NCBI RefSeq assembly: GCF_000003815.2
Contig: NC_049980.1
Location: 9,880,360-9,944,359 of the forward strand
Direction of reading: 5' to 3'
DNA length: 64,000 nt
DNA from: Branchiostoma floridae
Taxonomy: Eukaryota > Chordata > Leptocardii > Amphioxiformes > Branchiostomatidae
Shown here piece by piece: positions 22,401 through 35,300 of this stretch. A program made the position numbers and the translations under genes. Below the pieces are notes generated by a model. It was not told where the DNA came from. It did not search any database and was given only the letters and a program-made list of their open reading frames with translations. Positions within the stretch are counted from its first letter, which is position 1. Each line of letters starts with the position of its first letter.

Positions 22401-25400
22401 CTATTTCAGCAGGGTTGTAAGGGTTGTCAAGGTGCTTATCCATCAGAAATTTTATGTCTCAGTTCAGTCAGAAAATCATTAAGGCTATAATCTCAAAGCA
22501 ACATACTAATACTATAGGAAAAGTATCCATAACAATATTTCATTAAAGTCCCTTTGCTCATTCTTAAGATATATGTCAAATTATGCGATGAAAGAGTTGA
22601 CAAGTTCTCCTATAGCACAATTTGCAGGATGGCTTGTGTTCGTAAGTCCTGTTTATACTGATTATAGACATGATTATAGACATGAGTGATTCTTCATTTT
22701 ATTGATTGGACTTGTACATTATTCATGGCAAAAAAGTTGTTATCAAGGATATAGAGATGGAAATAAAGTAAGGATGATTTGATATATCAGGTTTCTTGAC
22801 AAAGATCGATATGTGCAACAAGTGCTTGTGCAGACAGAGATCATGGTCTTACAAATTCAATAAGAATCTTGATTCACAATATAGATTTCCTTGGAAGTAC
22901 ATGTACATGTATATCTATCCTTTAATAGTATAAAGGAATTCAAAATAACATATCCAAAGTATAGGATTTGGAACATTTTGTAGTTCTTTCAAAAGTTAGA
23001 AATGAAACTAAAGTAATAAATTAAAGTTACAACAAATCTACACAAAATCAGAACATTACTATGTGAAGCAAACATATACAACTGTAAGTACCTCATTCCC
23101 GATATATGACCACAACAGCTGTTCATGATAAATGCATTACTCCTGTATCTGAATACCACACCTTGAATGGGTCCATTATAAATCAGAGGATGGGATATTG
23201 AGTGGACAATTGACCTGATTTTCTGTCATAAATAATCAGCCAGGCTATTAACGGTTAGGACCAGGAAGCCCTGGGGAAATGACATGGGCTGATGTAGGAA
23301 GTGTCCGGGTATATTTTGATTAAGGAAATAAGATTTAGAAATAAATTATCATTAGATACTTTTACATAACTTTTTGATAAAATCCATACATACATCCATA
23401 AAATATATAGAAAAAGCTATTAAGAAGGTAAGACTAACATTTATGTTTTTATTGAATGAATGAATGAACGAAGACCTTTATTGTGCATTTTTTTGCCACA
23501 CTGGGCTAAGTACAGGTCACAACAAGACATGTTGAAGAGAAATATACAGTAAACAGATACAAAATAAAAATAATATTGGATAAATTCAACTTCTTTTTTC
23601 AAGAGATGACCAGCAATTTTGTTTTGAACAGGATTCTTTAATCAAAGGTGTACTGTACAACCCTTTCCCCCCTTGTACAAGGCATTACTGTGAAAAATAC
23701 CAAAGCAAGAATAATACATACCAAATACACCTCACCAGACTAATCAGCTGCATACAGTAACTTGTTTATCAACCTTTATTTCTCCACATGCTACGATGTA
23801 TTGAGGTGCGAGTACTCCGTACGTTGATAAGGACATTAAGTATACTTTGTCTTTTTAAAACAAAACAATGTGTTATCTAAATATGCTCATTCAGTTGACC
23901 CATTCTGTGAAGAGCGGATACCAAAAATGATACACACTAACAATTGTGACAAATAGAATAGAAGCATGGCCCCAAATTTCCCTCCTTTGGCTAAGATCCA
24001 AGTACATCAAAATCCCTCCATCACTTTTAGGGTTACTAACAGAACTAAGAAAATATAATCTCTGGTAATTTAAAGCTGTGTACGAAAGCTCAAGCTGTAA
24101 TACAGCAATATACCTCTCTCTATAAATCTCCTTTATTTTCAGTTTGCCAGTAATTGAAGAGGTCACAGATGTTATGGCCTCCAGCAAGATATGTGGTTTA
24201 ATTTCATACCTGGGTAAACAGTACTGAGGCACACCATAAAATCTTGGGTGAGGAGAAAACAATGATGGCTTCTGGCAGTCTATTGTTCAATCGTACTCAA
24301 ACCAATATACAGGGGGAGGGGGGTGGGATACAATGTATCATTGTATGTGATCATTTGAGGATAAGAGAGTGAAAAAATGCCACAACCATGTAGAACAATA
24401 CAGTAAAAACCAAACTGTTAATAGATCAACGTATGCCAATAAACACTACCTATTGTTCAACTGAAAGAAGATTGAGAGAATTGAGAATAGAGAACTGTGA
24501 CCCACTAAGAGAATAAACATAAAGCTAATATGATAGATGACCTTAAAATTATAATGTGTCATCAAATAATTCACACCATCATAAATCAAGGCTATGATGC
24601 ATAATTTTTTATGGAATATTTTGACTAAAGCCTTTTTATGTAAATTTTACTGAGCATATTTGGGCAGAAAGAAATACATTTTACATACTACAACAACCCA
24701 TTCTATTAGAAATGCAGTACATTTGCACTGCGTACATTTGGTTGTGAGTTTATGTGTAGAGAGACGCACACAACACAACCCCCTGAGCTTCAAGATAATA
24801 CATGTACATGAACAATTGGTTGTTCTATACAATGCAGAAAGGCACTCAGACCAGACAATAGTCTTTTGACCAATGATGTGTTCGAAGCATGTTTCAGATC
24901 AGCAGGGGTTTGCCAGCTACAAGATTGAATTTTGAAAGGACGCTTTTGGTCGGGACTGAATCCTGACTAAATCGAGGTTACACAAAATGTACCGTGACGA
25001 AACACACAGCAAGCCTAGACCATTAAGTACAAGTCACTCAGTTTTATGGCTTCCAAAGCATCTGTTATCATAGAGCTTGTCCAATTGAAAGAACAAAATA
25101 TAGACGAGTGCATTCTTTCTAGCCTTCACTGCCTTTATATTGTAAAACAGAGTTAGACTATCTCGCTGTATGAATGTAGCAAGATAAAAAACAGTGGCTT
25201 TTCAAGGTTGTGAATTTTTCCTAAATGTGTTTATACTACTATCTATAGAAAGCAAAATTTTAGTGAAAGAGATTAACACTGCAACAATGTCTACAAAAGG
25301 AATTTGTCTTGGCAACAGAGGTGTGAACATGTTATTTATGTTCTATACAATTCCTAAAGATACAAAACATTCATAAGCTATCTATATGACATATATAAAG

Positions 25401-28400
25401 GAAGGACAATTTTCCCTAAGGAGCAACATTCCTACTATTTTACGATGGGACAATGTATTGCAATGCTTATTTTATCAACTAATGTCCTTGTATATTTTAT
25501 TTTAGTAGGTGTATTATTTAGATAAGGGTGAAAAAAGGGCAATACATAACTTGATAGCAGCCAACCTGATACTAGCGGGTTCATTCCTGTTGAAAGTGTG
25601 AAATTCTAAGGCCCACTTTACATTACGTTTTTCGCGTTAGCGGGACTGGCGTTAGCGGGGCTGCGTTAGCGGGAGCCCCGTGTAAAGAGAGTTCCCGTTA
25701 ACGTAGTCCCGCTAACGCCAAATTTTCTCCCGTCCACTCCGAAGCGTACGGCCGTAGGCTCAGCGGGAGTCCCCGTCAACGCCAAACTGCGTATAAAGAG
25801 AACACGTCGGGCTCGCGTTAGCGGGAGTCAGGGTTTAGACGTTTAGCATAAAGCGCGCGCTTATTAGCATATGGCGCCAAAATGGTGAGTACAGATTTGC
25901 AAAACATTGGAGGAAAATTGCCAGCAGCGATCATGTTCATAACGCTGGGTAAGAATACAGCGATAAGAAAACAGTCTCCCGATACTGATAGTTACTTTTT
26001 TATATACTAGAAGAATGAATGTCAACCCAAAAATCAACCCGAACTACGCAGAAAAAATAGTTTTCACGGCCTGCCTTTTCCGTAATGGCCACCTACGCAG
26101 GCTCTTACGTCAATCGGGTCTGCAGTCAACCTTCAAAGCAGGCGGTATGTCAGCGAAAAATAGTCTCATTCTCACATTTTTGGACGACCTACTTTTGCAC
26201 AATTTTCGTGGAAGACCTGTAAAAAAATATACAAGTTCGATTCCGAATATTTTCTCCTGCAATACATCGTTACGTTGTACCGAAACCAGAAGCCGCTATC
26301 TCTGCAAATTTTGTATAAAGTAATCCCATTACGCGTCTCCGATTGGCCGTTGCTATGACAGTGGTGGCCGTTGCTATGACATTGGTGGGGAAATTCCCGC
26401 CACATGAACTGCTGGCAGCTTGAGTTTTTACGTACGAGGTAGTTATTATACCTGCAGGAATTGTGCGTATATTCACGGTTATTTCAGTACGTAGCCATAA
26501 TTTAGCAGGTCATCACTGAAAGAAAGGGATCTTCTATCAAACAGTTCGCTTTGAAAGGGTTTTTAAGTGCTTTTTTATCGAAAATTTTGTGGTCGAAGTT
26601 ACCGGAAGTGTCAGCGAAACAACAACGTAGTCGGGGACTTGTATTTCTCATGCAAGTCACGTATTTGAATTTTCAATCACTTGGTAGCGGTACGCAAACA
26701 AAAAATTAACGTTTGTTCAATATAACAACGTGCAGCTAAAAAGAACTGCGATCTTTACGGGTAGATTTTCACCAAGATTTTACATTCCACCGCGCGCCGC
26801 GGGTGTCCTGTCAGATTTCCGGGCGGTGTGTCTAAAGAGGTGCCGATAGCGGCGTCCCGATAACGGGAAATTTACCGCTAACGCGAAAAGCGTAATGTAA
26901 AGTGTCAATCTTCAATCACTGCCCCTCCCCTCCCCCACCCTTTCTATCAGCCCCAGCTGTCCCTAGAGTCATCTTATCCAATCTTCAGTAGTTAAGACAT
27001 GCTCCCAACCAGAACCATCCAACAGATGGGAGGCAGACAGGCTGGGGTGTAATGAGGAAAACAGCCTTTGGCACAAAACAACCTTATCCTGATTATCAAT
27101 GTTAATAGCTTTACAACTTTGTGTACTGAAATTCCTTTGTTGGAGTTGAAAAAAAAAAAGTAATGTTTTTTTGGAAAAACTGTGACGCAGGAATGTTACT
27201 GTACATACTGTACTATACGTGGTATTGTAAAGTTTTTAAAGAGATTGAGTGTGCAGATGATAAAATGTGTGTTATGTGTTATGTTACCGATTACCAGAGA
27301 CAATGGAGAAAACAGCCTTTGGAACAAAAACAAATTTATCCTGATTATCAACATTTATAGCTTTACAACTTTGTGTATGGAGGTACCTTCAACTTTCCCT
27401 TGTTGGAGTTGTAAGAAATAAAGAAGAAATGTGGTAAAACATGATTGACAGCTGTTCAGGGATACCTATGCTGTAGTGGAGTGATAAGGCTTTCTTGACA
27501 GCTACATGTAGGATAAAACCCCCAGGATGGAAACAGAACCTGATAAGATTACGCCTGTGAAAGTCAGCTTGTGAAACCACCCAAGCATTCAGGGGGGTAT
27601 TGGTCGTATTCCTGGAAAACATTGCGTCAGCTTACAAGAATATATAAATGAAGGAATAACCAGGGAACTTAATTGTCTACAAGCAGACCTTTTGACTAAT
27701 AATGTACTTGGAGTTGAAAGGACAAAACAACAGAAATTTTACAATGCCTTCATGAAAACGACAATAAAACAAATAATAAAGCCATGAAAGCTGACTGACT
27801 AGAATTTTCAACTTGTATGACCTTGATAATGAAAATATATCATCAAAATCACACAATTCTATTAATTCCATTATCAAAAATACTAGTGACAGTTTTGTAG
27901 CTCTATCTAGATTTAATACCTTGGAAAAAAGATTTCCATTGGACGCAGTTGGCCATGGCAAATAAACTCTACAACAGTACAAGTCAGTGCAGCCAAATCA
28001 TTTCGGGCTTTCTGCATAGACCATGATGGTTCCCTCAATATAATCTGGACTGATTGCAATAAAATTCTCTTCTCTTCAGTCTCATTACTTTGTGCCATGG
28101 ATTTCCCTCATTATTCCTGACCATAATCCATCCAGTCCCTCTTGGCTCTCATTTTACAGCCAAGAGCAGGGAGGGTCCCCCTTGTGCACATGGATTGTGG
28201 CTTTTATGTGAAGCTCAATGGCATATTCAGTTATTCATCCTGATCAAATGCAATCAATGGGGGGACCTAGACACCCAGTCTCTCCACGTATTTGTTCAAT
28301 AAATCCTTGAGACGTGGATGCTGGATGATTTGTCTATACCAACAGATTGTGGATGAAAGACGCACTCATAAGTGGGAACATCTATGGCCGTACACTGTAC

Positions 28401-31234
28401 ACACTGCAGGGAGTACCACTCAAATGTACATGTATGGCTGCTCTAAAATGGCTAATTCAGAGATAAAAGTTGCAACATTTCCCTACATTTATCCTTCCAT
28501 GAATTTTATAGGCTAGCCCAATCAAAATAGCTGGGCTGCCACGAGAAGGTCATGCTGGGAGGTCTCCGTATAAATGTATGACATGCAATTTGTGTTTGAT
28601 AGCAGCACAGTGCCACCCGACTGAGATTCAGGCATACATCACCAATGTTCCGTATGCTGAATGAAGATTCTATTTTGGGACCATCTGTCTAGTTGACCTT
28701 CCAGTGCTCTCAAGTTACCCCCTTTCCCAATTACAAATATGAATCGGTCTCTCTCAACTGCTTTCATTCAATACAATTTGCAGGGGGCAGTAATTACAAC
28801 AGAAGCACTTTGTATGGGTGAGTTAATTATTTAGTAGTAGATCACGATATATTGGTCAGGTCATCAAATCAGGGGTAAAAGACAATCCATACAGACTGGT
28901 GCTCTCCACCACCCAAATCACAGCACTGAGTGAGCAATACATTTAATTTTGTAAATCTTAAAGGGGCAGAAATTCTTCGCCCCCATTTTCCATCATTTAC
29001 AAGATGGTAAGAATCTTTGCTGAGTTAGATATGAAATGTACATATTGACTGAAATTTTGAATCTAAAGAAATTCTGTCAATTTTCCAAGGGTGGTGATGC
29101 TCCCTTGAAAGAATGAACCTAGCTTGGAGTCCAGTCTTGCTCACTTTAGTCAGCTCCCGAAGGGTAGCGACATTCAGAAGCAGAGCTAAAGCGAACAAGT
29201 TGTGACCTTAAGGCTGGACTCCAGGCTAGAATGAACCTACTGCGCCAAGAGAACTTCCTCCCAGCCTTATCAATACAAGCACACACTGCTGGTACATGTA
29301 GTGCTATCTTGAAACCTTGAATTAAACCTTGAATTGTACACTTATTCTTTCTCAGCAAAATCAGCAAAGGTTTGATGTGAAACTTGTAACATCTATGACA
29401 TTTCAATACATACATTGCATGATTCACATTAATGATTAAGGGATGATGTGGTCTTTACCAATTACATAGACTAGGTCTATAGGTCTGACTAATGAGCTTA
29501 CTACTGGGGATAAGCGGATTATGTTGCCAATACAACTTAAGTGATAGAATATCTCTACTGTTAGACCCAGGAGATGGAAGATCAAAAGGAAACGTTTTGT
29601 GGACAGACCTGCTTCAAGAAATTTCTACTGTTTGACCAAGTTGGTTTGACAGAGGGAAACATGTATTTGTTCAACTCCAAGGAATCAAATAATTGCGCCT
29701 GGTAGGAATTAACATATCTTAACATAGATGGTCAGCAAAGGTAGCATCACACAACAAGCAAATATGTGCTATAATCAACACTTCGGTATTCTTGTGTTCA
29801 CATTACAGATACGTCTCCAAGCTTAAGTTATGCCTCTTATTTTTTACATCTTTTGAGAATTTGACATCACAAACTACAGACAAGTGAAGACATCAAAGTC
29901 TGACATGTGTTGACAGGGACGATATTTAGGGGAGGAGGTCCTACTAGAGGAAAACATCCCCATTAATGATTGACATCTTGCTGTGAGAAGAGGGAAACAT
30001 GAGAGGAGGGGAGGAACAGACAGGATTAAGCCTGCTGCCTGACTACACAATTGCAGATACTGCCCTCTTTTTGAAGATAATCCACCATAACTTTTATGGG
30101 ATTAGCCAGACAAGCAAAAATTTAACATTTTCACCTTTAGGCAATTTTTCACAATAAAGATTTATTCGAAAGCTGTGTGTCCTGTTTTCCTAGACAAATT
30201 GCATTAATGTTTATTCTTTTGTCATGTATTACAATGAAATAGATTCTTAAACTTTTAAAAGGAATGCTCATTAGCTTAAAAGCTCGGACACAAACTGCAT
30301 CAGACACCCAGGCTCTGACTTAATTCCTTTTGAGGGTGGCTGTCAACAGCACAGTTGTGTTTGCTATCTAACAAAGACTTTGGCTGCTGTTGGCTTTGAT
30401 TAGCCAGCTACTGCAGCAGATGCCTGTCTCCAACCCAAAGCCGTCTGTTGTGACACAAATGAATGCAGACAAATCCCAAATCCTTGTCATCATAGACACA
30501 CTTCGGGCACAGAGCAACAGAAGGGGTTGCCATTCCTTCTATATTTCTACTATCACACAACATATGGGATTCAATTTAAAGGCAAAGCGCTGTAGCTTTC
30601 TGTTTATTGGAAGGGAAGGGGAGCGGCGCGTTGTGCATATTTACACTGCATACTAAATACTGACAAACCAAAGAGAAAGTGAATATAGGGGTAGGGCCAT
30701 ATTTTTTTCAGGTTGCTCTGACAGCTATTTGCTTTATAAACAATAGGGGAAGCAATGTTTTACAACTTTATTATCGCCATGTTTACAAACATCACAGTGT
30801 ACGTTGTAAACATCGGGAAATTTGAAAGCTTTGTTTACCTTCATGGGTTTGGACACGTGCGTGTTTTCCGGGGTGCTGTGGATGTTTTCTGCCGACCTTT
30901 TGATGACGCCGTCACTGCCACTCCCCGTGCTGGACACGGAGTAACTACTGTCACTCTTACTGCTGCCCGTTCTTGTCGGAGTGGAGTGGTGACCAACACC
31001 GCCGTCTCCTCCAGACGACTTCCTGCGCGCATCCCCTCCTTCGCACACGGCGCTATAATTCCCCGGCAGTGCATCCGCCGGGTCGGCGTAGTTATCGTCT
31101 TCTGAGTCTCCCCCCGATAACCTGGGTCCAACTCTAGGCTTCGTCGAGTTTTGGTCGTAATAGTCGGGACGTGGAGGCTGTGGCGGCGGCTTTTTCCCGA
31201 CCCCCAGCCCTAGATGTTTCAGCAACTTAGCCAT
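16459..31234 (-). CDS. SHB/SHF-family SH2 adaptor protein, 6 coding exons
   Basis: Coding exons on the minus strand are 31234-30839, 22295-22142, 21100-20795, 17863-17680, 17203-17084 and 16645-16459. Splice sites are consensus and phases match, giving 448 aa. The start MAKLLKHLGLG followed by PPPQPPRPDY matches the conserved N-terminus of SHB/SHF adaptors. YSDPYD motifs (two), YADP, YEDPYEP and RPAEDYDQPWEW are the family's tyrosine-phosphorylation and docking sites. A C-terminal SH2 domain (about residues 347-445) has WYHGSISR, the phosphotyrosine-binding Arg in FLVRNSES, and GAEHMKLRYP at the end. These proteins link activated receptor tyrosine kinases to downstream effectors in the cytoplasm. 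A Gln tract (Q8) lies before PDEDTRPAEDY. Which vertebrate paralogue (SHB, SHD, SHE, SHF) is closest cannot be decided here; a pre-duplication orthologue is likely. Introns 1 (8.5 kb) and 3 (2.9 kb) are large and contain transposons. Confidence 0.93.
17442..17639. mobile_element. MITE with TTACTGTAAATGCA termini
   Basis: TTACTGTAAATGCA at the left is matched by TGCATTTACAGTAA at the right. The following left arm (AAGTTTGCGG) and the right arm (CGCAAACATAAAACTACTGCG) are also partly complementary. It lies in an intron of the SHB-like gene, just upstream in gene sense of the first SH2 exon. Confidence 0.65.
18001..18068. mobile_element. MITE family A, copy 5 (degenerate, 68 bp)
   Basis: The left end is TAGCCTGGGTA and the right end is TACCTAGGCTG. 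Flanks TGCATTCCA (17992-18000) and GGCATTCTA (18069-18077) match at 7 of 9 positions. This is the most diverged of the five copies in the window. Confidence 0.6.
23462..23530 (-). mobile_element. Possible LINE 3' end, minus strand
   Basis: Read on the minus strand it ends CACAATAAAGGTCTTCGTTC followed by a CATT-type repeat. This resembles the ends of non-LTR elements with simple-repeat tails. No coding part is visible. Confidence 0.35.
25614..26903. mobile_element. 1.3-kb inverted-terminal-repeat DNA element
   Basis: The left end CACTTTACATTACG continues TTTTTCGCGTTAGCGG; the right end is its near-perfect inverted copy (CCGCTAACGCGAAAAGCG continuing TAATGTAAAGTG). Subterminal regions repeat GTTAGCGGG and its complement many times within about 190 bp on the left. 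The element is far more GC-rich at its ends than the surrounding intron and lies inside intron 1 of the SHB-like gene. No clear target-site duplication is seen. An internal open frame at 26015-26323 (+) resembles no family I know, so autonomy is unproven. Confidence 0.75.
27052..27411 (+). repeat. Two-copy direct repeat of about 100 bp
   Basis: About 27052-27149 and 27300-27411 share GAAAACAGCCTTTGG, CTTATCCTGATTATCAA-type and TAGCTTTACAACTTTGTGTA segments, and both end near TTGTTGGAGTTG. The copies are diverged. It is intronic in the SHB-like gene. Confidence 0.65.
29120..29228. mobile_element. MITE family A, copy 3 (109 bp, perfect 9-bp TSD)
   Basis: The termini are TAGCTTGGAGTCCAG and CTGGACTCCAGGCTA. 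GAATGAACC flanks both ends exactly (29111-29119 and 29229-29237). Confidence 0.85.
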
Positions 31235-32383
31235 GATTCTTGTGACTTGCTTCCTGTTCGGCACAGTGCACACTGGGAAGGTTCTCTCGTGCCCGGGGCT
31301 TTCAGTAGTGATCCTGGGCACGAGATCTATTCTCCTCACGTTATCCTCGCGAGATTTGACGGGGGAGTGTACAGAAATGCTACAAAGGAGGGCATAGACA
31401 TATTCTGGCAAGTCAAAAGGCCACAAATAAAAACATCTGTAGGACAAAAATTGTATGCTGTTTATCTCAATCTATAAAGTATTCTTACTATGCCATAAAA
31501 TAGGTTTTGAAGATGGTTATACCATTTACTATGATCCCTCTCCTGTCGAATAACGGGTTGTCCCGCAAAAGTCTGGCGTGGAATCTCGGTTGTTGAAAGA
31601 GAACGCTCGATACCTGACGCCAGCCCAGGTGAGTTGCTGTTGAGCTGCTGTGTGAAAGACCGCAAGACATTAATTTAGACGTTTGTGCGAAGGGAAAGTT
31701 GATGTTCACGTCATAAGACGGACTCTGATGCTCCAAAAGTAAATGACCCATGCTTGACCCGGAAACAGACTGGAATTTCATAGAAATGTAAATTTTCAAA
31801 CTTTGAGTTTGACTTCGGTGAGCGAAAGTTGTCCATGTTGGTCCTCCCAAGGAGCTTTTGTATCTCCTACTTAACGTTAGATTTTCAGCTGCCTAGCACT
31901 GCAGATATTGATGACGTTGACGGTTGTTTTATAGAACTAAAGTTGAACTTCTAGGAGACACGGTCATTGTTTTACCCAAGGTCTCCGAGGTCCTTCCTGG
32001 CCAAACAAAATTATGGCCAAACCAAGGACCCAATTGACAACTTCATAAAGTTGTCAAAGCATATCATTATCTTTGTCCAACCAAGTAGGTTGAAATTTTA
32101 ACCTCATTCGTTATAGTGTCAGGTAAATTTAGTCTAGTGTTTAAACCTCATTTATATTGACGCCTGTCACTTCTTGAGCTTATATAAAATACATGTATTG
32201 CATTATCATTTTATGTTCTCTTTAACTCTTTGATATGGACAAGAAAGTGTCAATATTATGTCAATATTTAAAACAAAGTCAGAAAATAGCTGGAGCTGAA
32301 CCGCTGCATGGAGAGCATACTCTCACTCAGTCACAGAAGATTTTATTAATCTGTTGTTGCTTTAATTTGTCCCAGGTTTCAGG
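31235..32383. promoter_or_regulatory. Shared upstream region of the SHB-like and LOTUS-Tudor genes
   Basis: The two start codons are divergent and 1149 bp apart, so this interval must hold both 5' UTRs and probably both promoters. An AG at the end of TTTGTCCCAG near 32375 suggests that a non-coding first exon of the LOTUS-Tudor gene is spliced just before its ATG. Open frames here (for example 31488-31850 minus) have no recognisable product. Confidence 0.45.
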
Positions 32384-35300
32384 ATGGAGAAAAGTTTGGT
32401 TCCTGATGAGGTGAAGAAATTCATACGTGCAGTACTGCTATCTGAGCAAGGGGGCGTCCCTGTCAGGCGACTTTGTATGGACTACCGGAACCTGATCGGA
32501 CATGTGCTGGACTGGAGAGGCCTGGGATTTACCAGGCTTGAAGACTTTGTCAAGGCTATGCCGGATGTCTGCAGGTAAAAAATGAAACTGAACAAAACGG
32601 ATGTTTAAAAAATGTACTTCTTCAATTGCCAGCATATTTTGTGCAATTTTCTGGGCGGTGCAACAATACAAAGTTATCCAGTTGGACCGCACTAGTTTGG
32701 GATTTGTAGATTCCGTGTAATTAACATCAGTGTGCAATAATCTGTTTTGCAATTAGCTGGCTTCTACTGTAGTTGTTTACACCACTTTGGTAGCAGAAAA
32801 AGAAAAGAAATAGGCCTAACTTGAAATGAAGTTTTATGGCTTCTACTGTATTTGTTTAGCTGGCTTCTACTGTATTTGTTTACACCACTTTGCAAGCAGA
32901 AAAAGAAAAGAAATAGACCTAACTTGAAATGAAGTTTTGGTACTCCACAGAATCATAGTTGAACTGTTTCATGAGAATTTTGTCCATATGGAGTTTGTTT
33001 GATTGCATGTTACCAGACTGGAAGCCTTTGGACCCGAGAAGGAACTGAGAGTTTACGGGATAGGTGACCCTGACTCTTTCATGTCCAGTTTTGCTATTAA
33101 GGCCCAGACTGTCACAGGACCACCTAAAAAAAGTGAGTGAAATATAAAACAGCCTTTCTTTGAAAGAACATTTTTGTCCCCTGTAATCTTGTGATCCCTA
33201 CAGTTTTCTATGTCATTTCTGTAAATTGTGTGTAATTATTTGCCTGTGTGTGTGTGAGATATGTGCTTCTTGTGACATGTACTTGTTGCAAGGTATTTTC
33301 TATGTTTTCTTCTTCAACATTTTCCACTTGCTATTAGCTGTCTTTGATAATACATGTACTATGATGTACTAGTAGATAAAAAGGGATGATTCAATAGCTT
33401 TCCTGACCAATTAATATCTTGTTATTCTTTTAAATGCTTCAGCCTTTACACTTTCAAGGCACATAGTCATAGTTTAGTCACATTAAAAGTACAAACATTT
33501 ATGTATGCCGCATTCTGCTATATTGGACATCAACTTTACATATAAAACCATCTGGTGAACATGATTGATAGTGACCAAGTTATATATAATTGGCATAATT
33601 TGTAAACAAGTTTATCTTGACAAATGTGTGACTTATATATAGTTATATTCAATAACTTACTAAGTTAACTATCTTGATGCTGCGTACTGTGTAGCTAGAA
33701 ACAGGGACAAGAGGAAAGGCCAGAAGTCGTCATCAGCTGAGAAAGGATCTGCCATGGGTAGCACATGTAATGGTAATATTATTCATGTTTCTAAACTGAA
33801 ACCATCCGTTGTATCTTTATAGGAAGATGTGCAGGGAAAGGCTGATCAATGCTTTAGAGCAGTAAACCAACACAGTTTGCACAGTAAAAAATACTCCTGC
33901 TTTTCCTTGATGAAATTTATTAACACCTGGATTTTTCATTATGCTGCAATATTAATGGAGATGTGGAATGTGCTATTATCATTTAAGTTATTTTAACATG
34001 TTTTCTACTTTGTTTGGCTTAAGCCTGCTCCCATAACTACATTGTATCATCACATTGACATGTTAGCAGCATAGTGTCCAATAGAACTACGGTACTCTAA
34101 ATTCTAATACATGTACTGAACAAGGCAGTAGCCAAGCCAATTTGCATGTTTGGCAACAAGTGGTAAACTGTGTACCTGTGCAGTGTACCTTTAAAATCTC
34201 AAGCACGGACTACTAGTACTTCACCATCTGCTACAGAATTGAACCGTATTGTCAGCTATCATATTCTATACTTTGATACCAAGTCGGAGAATCAGCTATG
34301 GTACAACTGGAAAGTGAGATACCTGTAGTTTCAAATTCAAAAACAAAGATTAATGATCATTGAGGTAAAAAAGAGTGGCAAAATACTATCTATAATTTGG
34401 ACCTACACAACTGGTACTATTTCAGTACCATCAGTAAATATTCTAATACATGTACTGAACAAGGCAGTAGCCAAGCCAATTTGCATGTTTGGCAACAAGT
34501 GGTAAACTGTGTACCTGTGCAGTGTACCTTTAAAATCTCAAGCACGGACTACTAGTACTTCACCATCTGCTACAGAATTGAACCGTATTGTCAGCTATCA
34601 TATTCTATACTTTGATACCAAGTCGGAGAATCAGCTATGGTACAACTGGAAAGTGAGATACCTGTAGTTTCAAATTCAAAAACAAAGATTAATGATCATT
34701 GAGGTAAAAAAGAGTGGCAAAATACTATCTATAATTTGGACCTACACAACTGGTACTATTTCAGTACCATCAGTAAATATCAACCAGTCTTTGGTAATGT
34801 TAAATGATTTTGTGATGTTGCAGGTAATGGGGAGAATCCCTATGGCCTCCAGCCGGACCACCTTGGACGGTACAGTGTCTGTATAACCAGGAGGTTTGAC
34901 CTCTCAGATCAGGTGCTGAACCCATTGTAATCAGCTTGTTGTTCTGTTGTTAATTTCTTAAGGATATTCTGAAGATTGAACTGTGTTGAACAGGAAGTGA
35001 ATCATGTACCACTCCTACTTATTAATGTTTTTAAAAAGTTGTTTGTAGAAAGTTGGAAGGACACTAGTCCATTGGGCTGCATAGCCAGCTTGAGTTGCAT
35101 ATGCAACAAGAACTTTGCTCCACACAGCATTTTATGAACACGACAGTTGATCTGAATGAGTCAACTTAGTGTGGTTTACAGCTAACATATATCCATATAT
35201 AAATCAAGTCTCCCATTGGTACATGTATGTACAGATCTGTCTGAATTTAGCAGTTCATGGTAGTAGTTGTACCTGAGGAAAATGGTCTTGTGATATAGTG

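Noticed and set aside
31488-31850. Minus-strand 120-codon frame between the SHB-like and LOTUS-Tudor genes
   Set aside because: It has no domain, no splice continuity and lies in a promoter or 5' UTR region.
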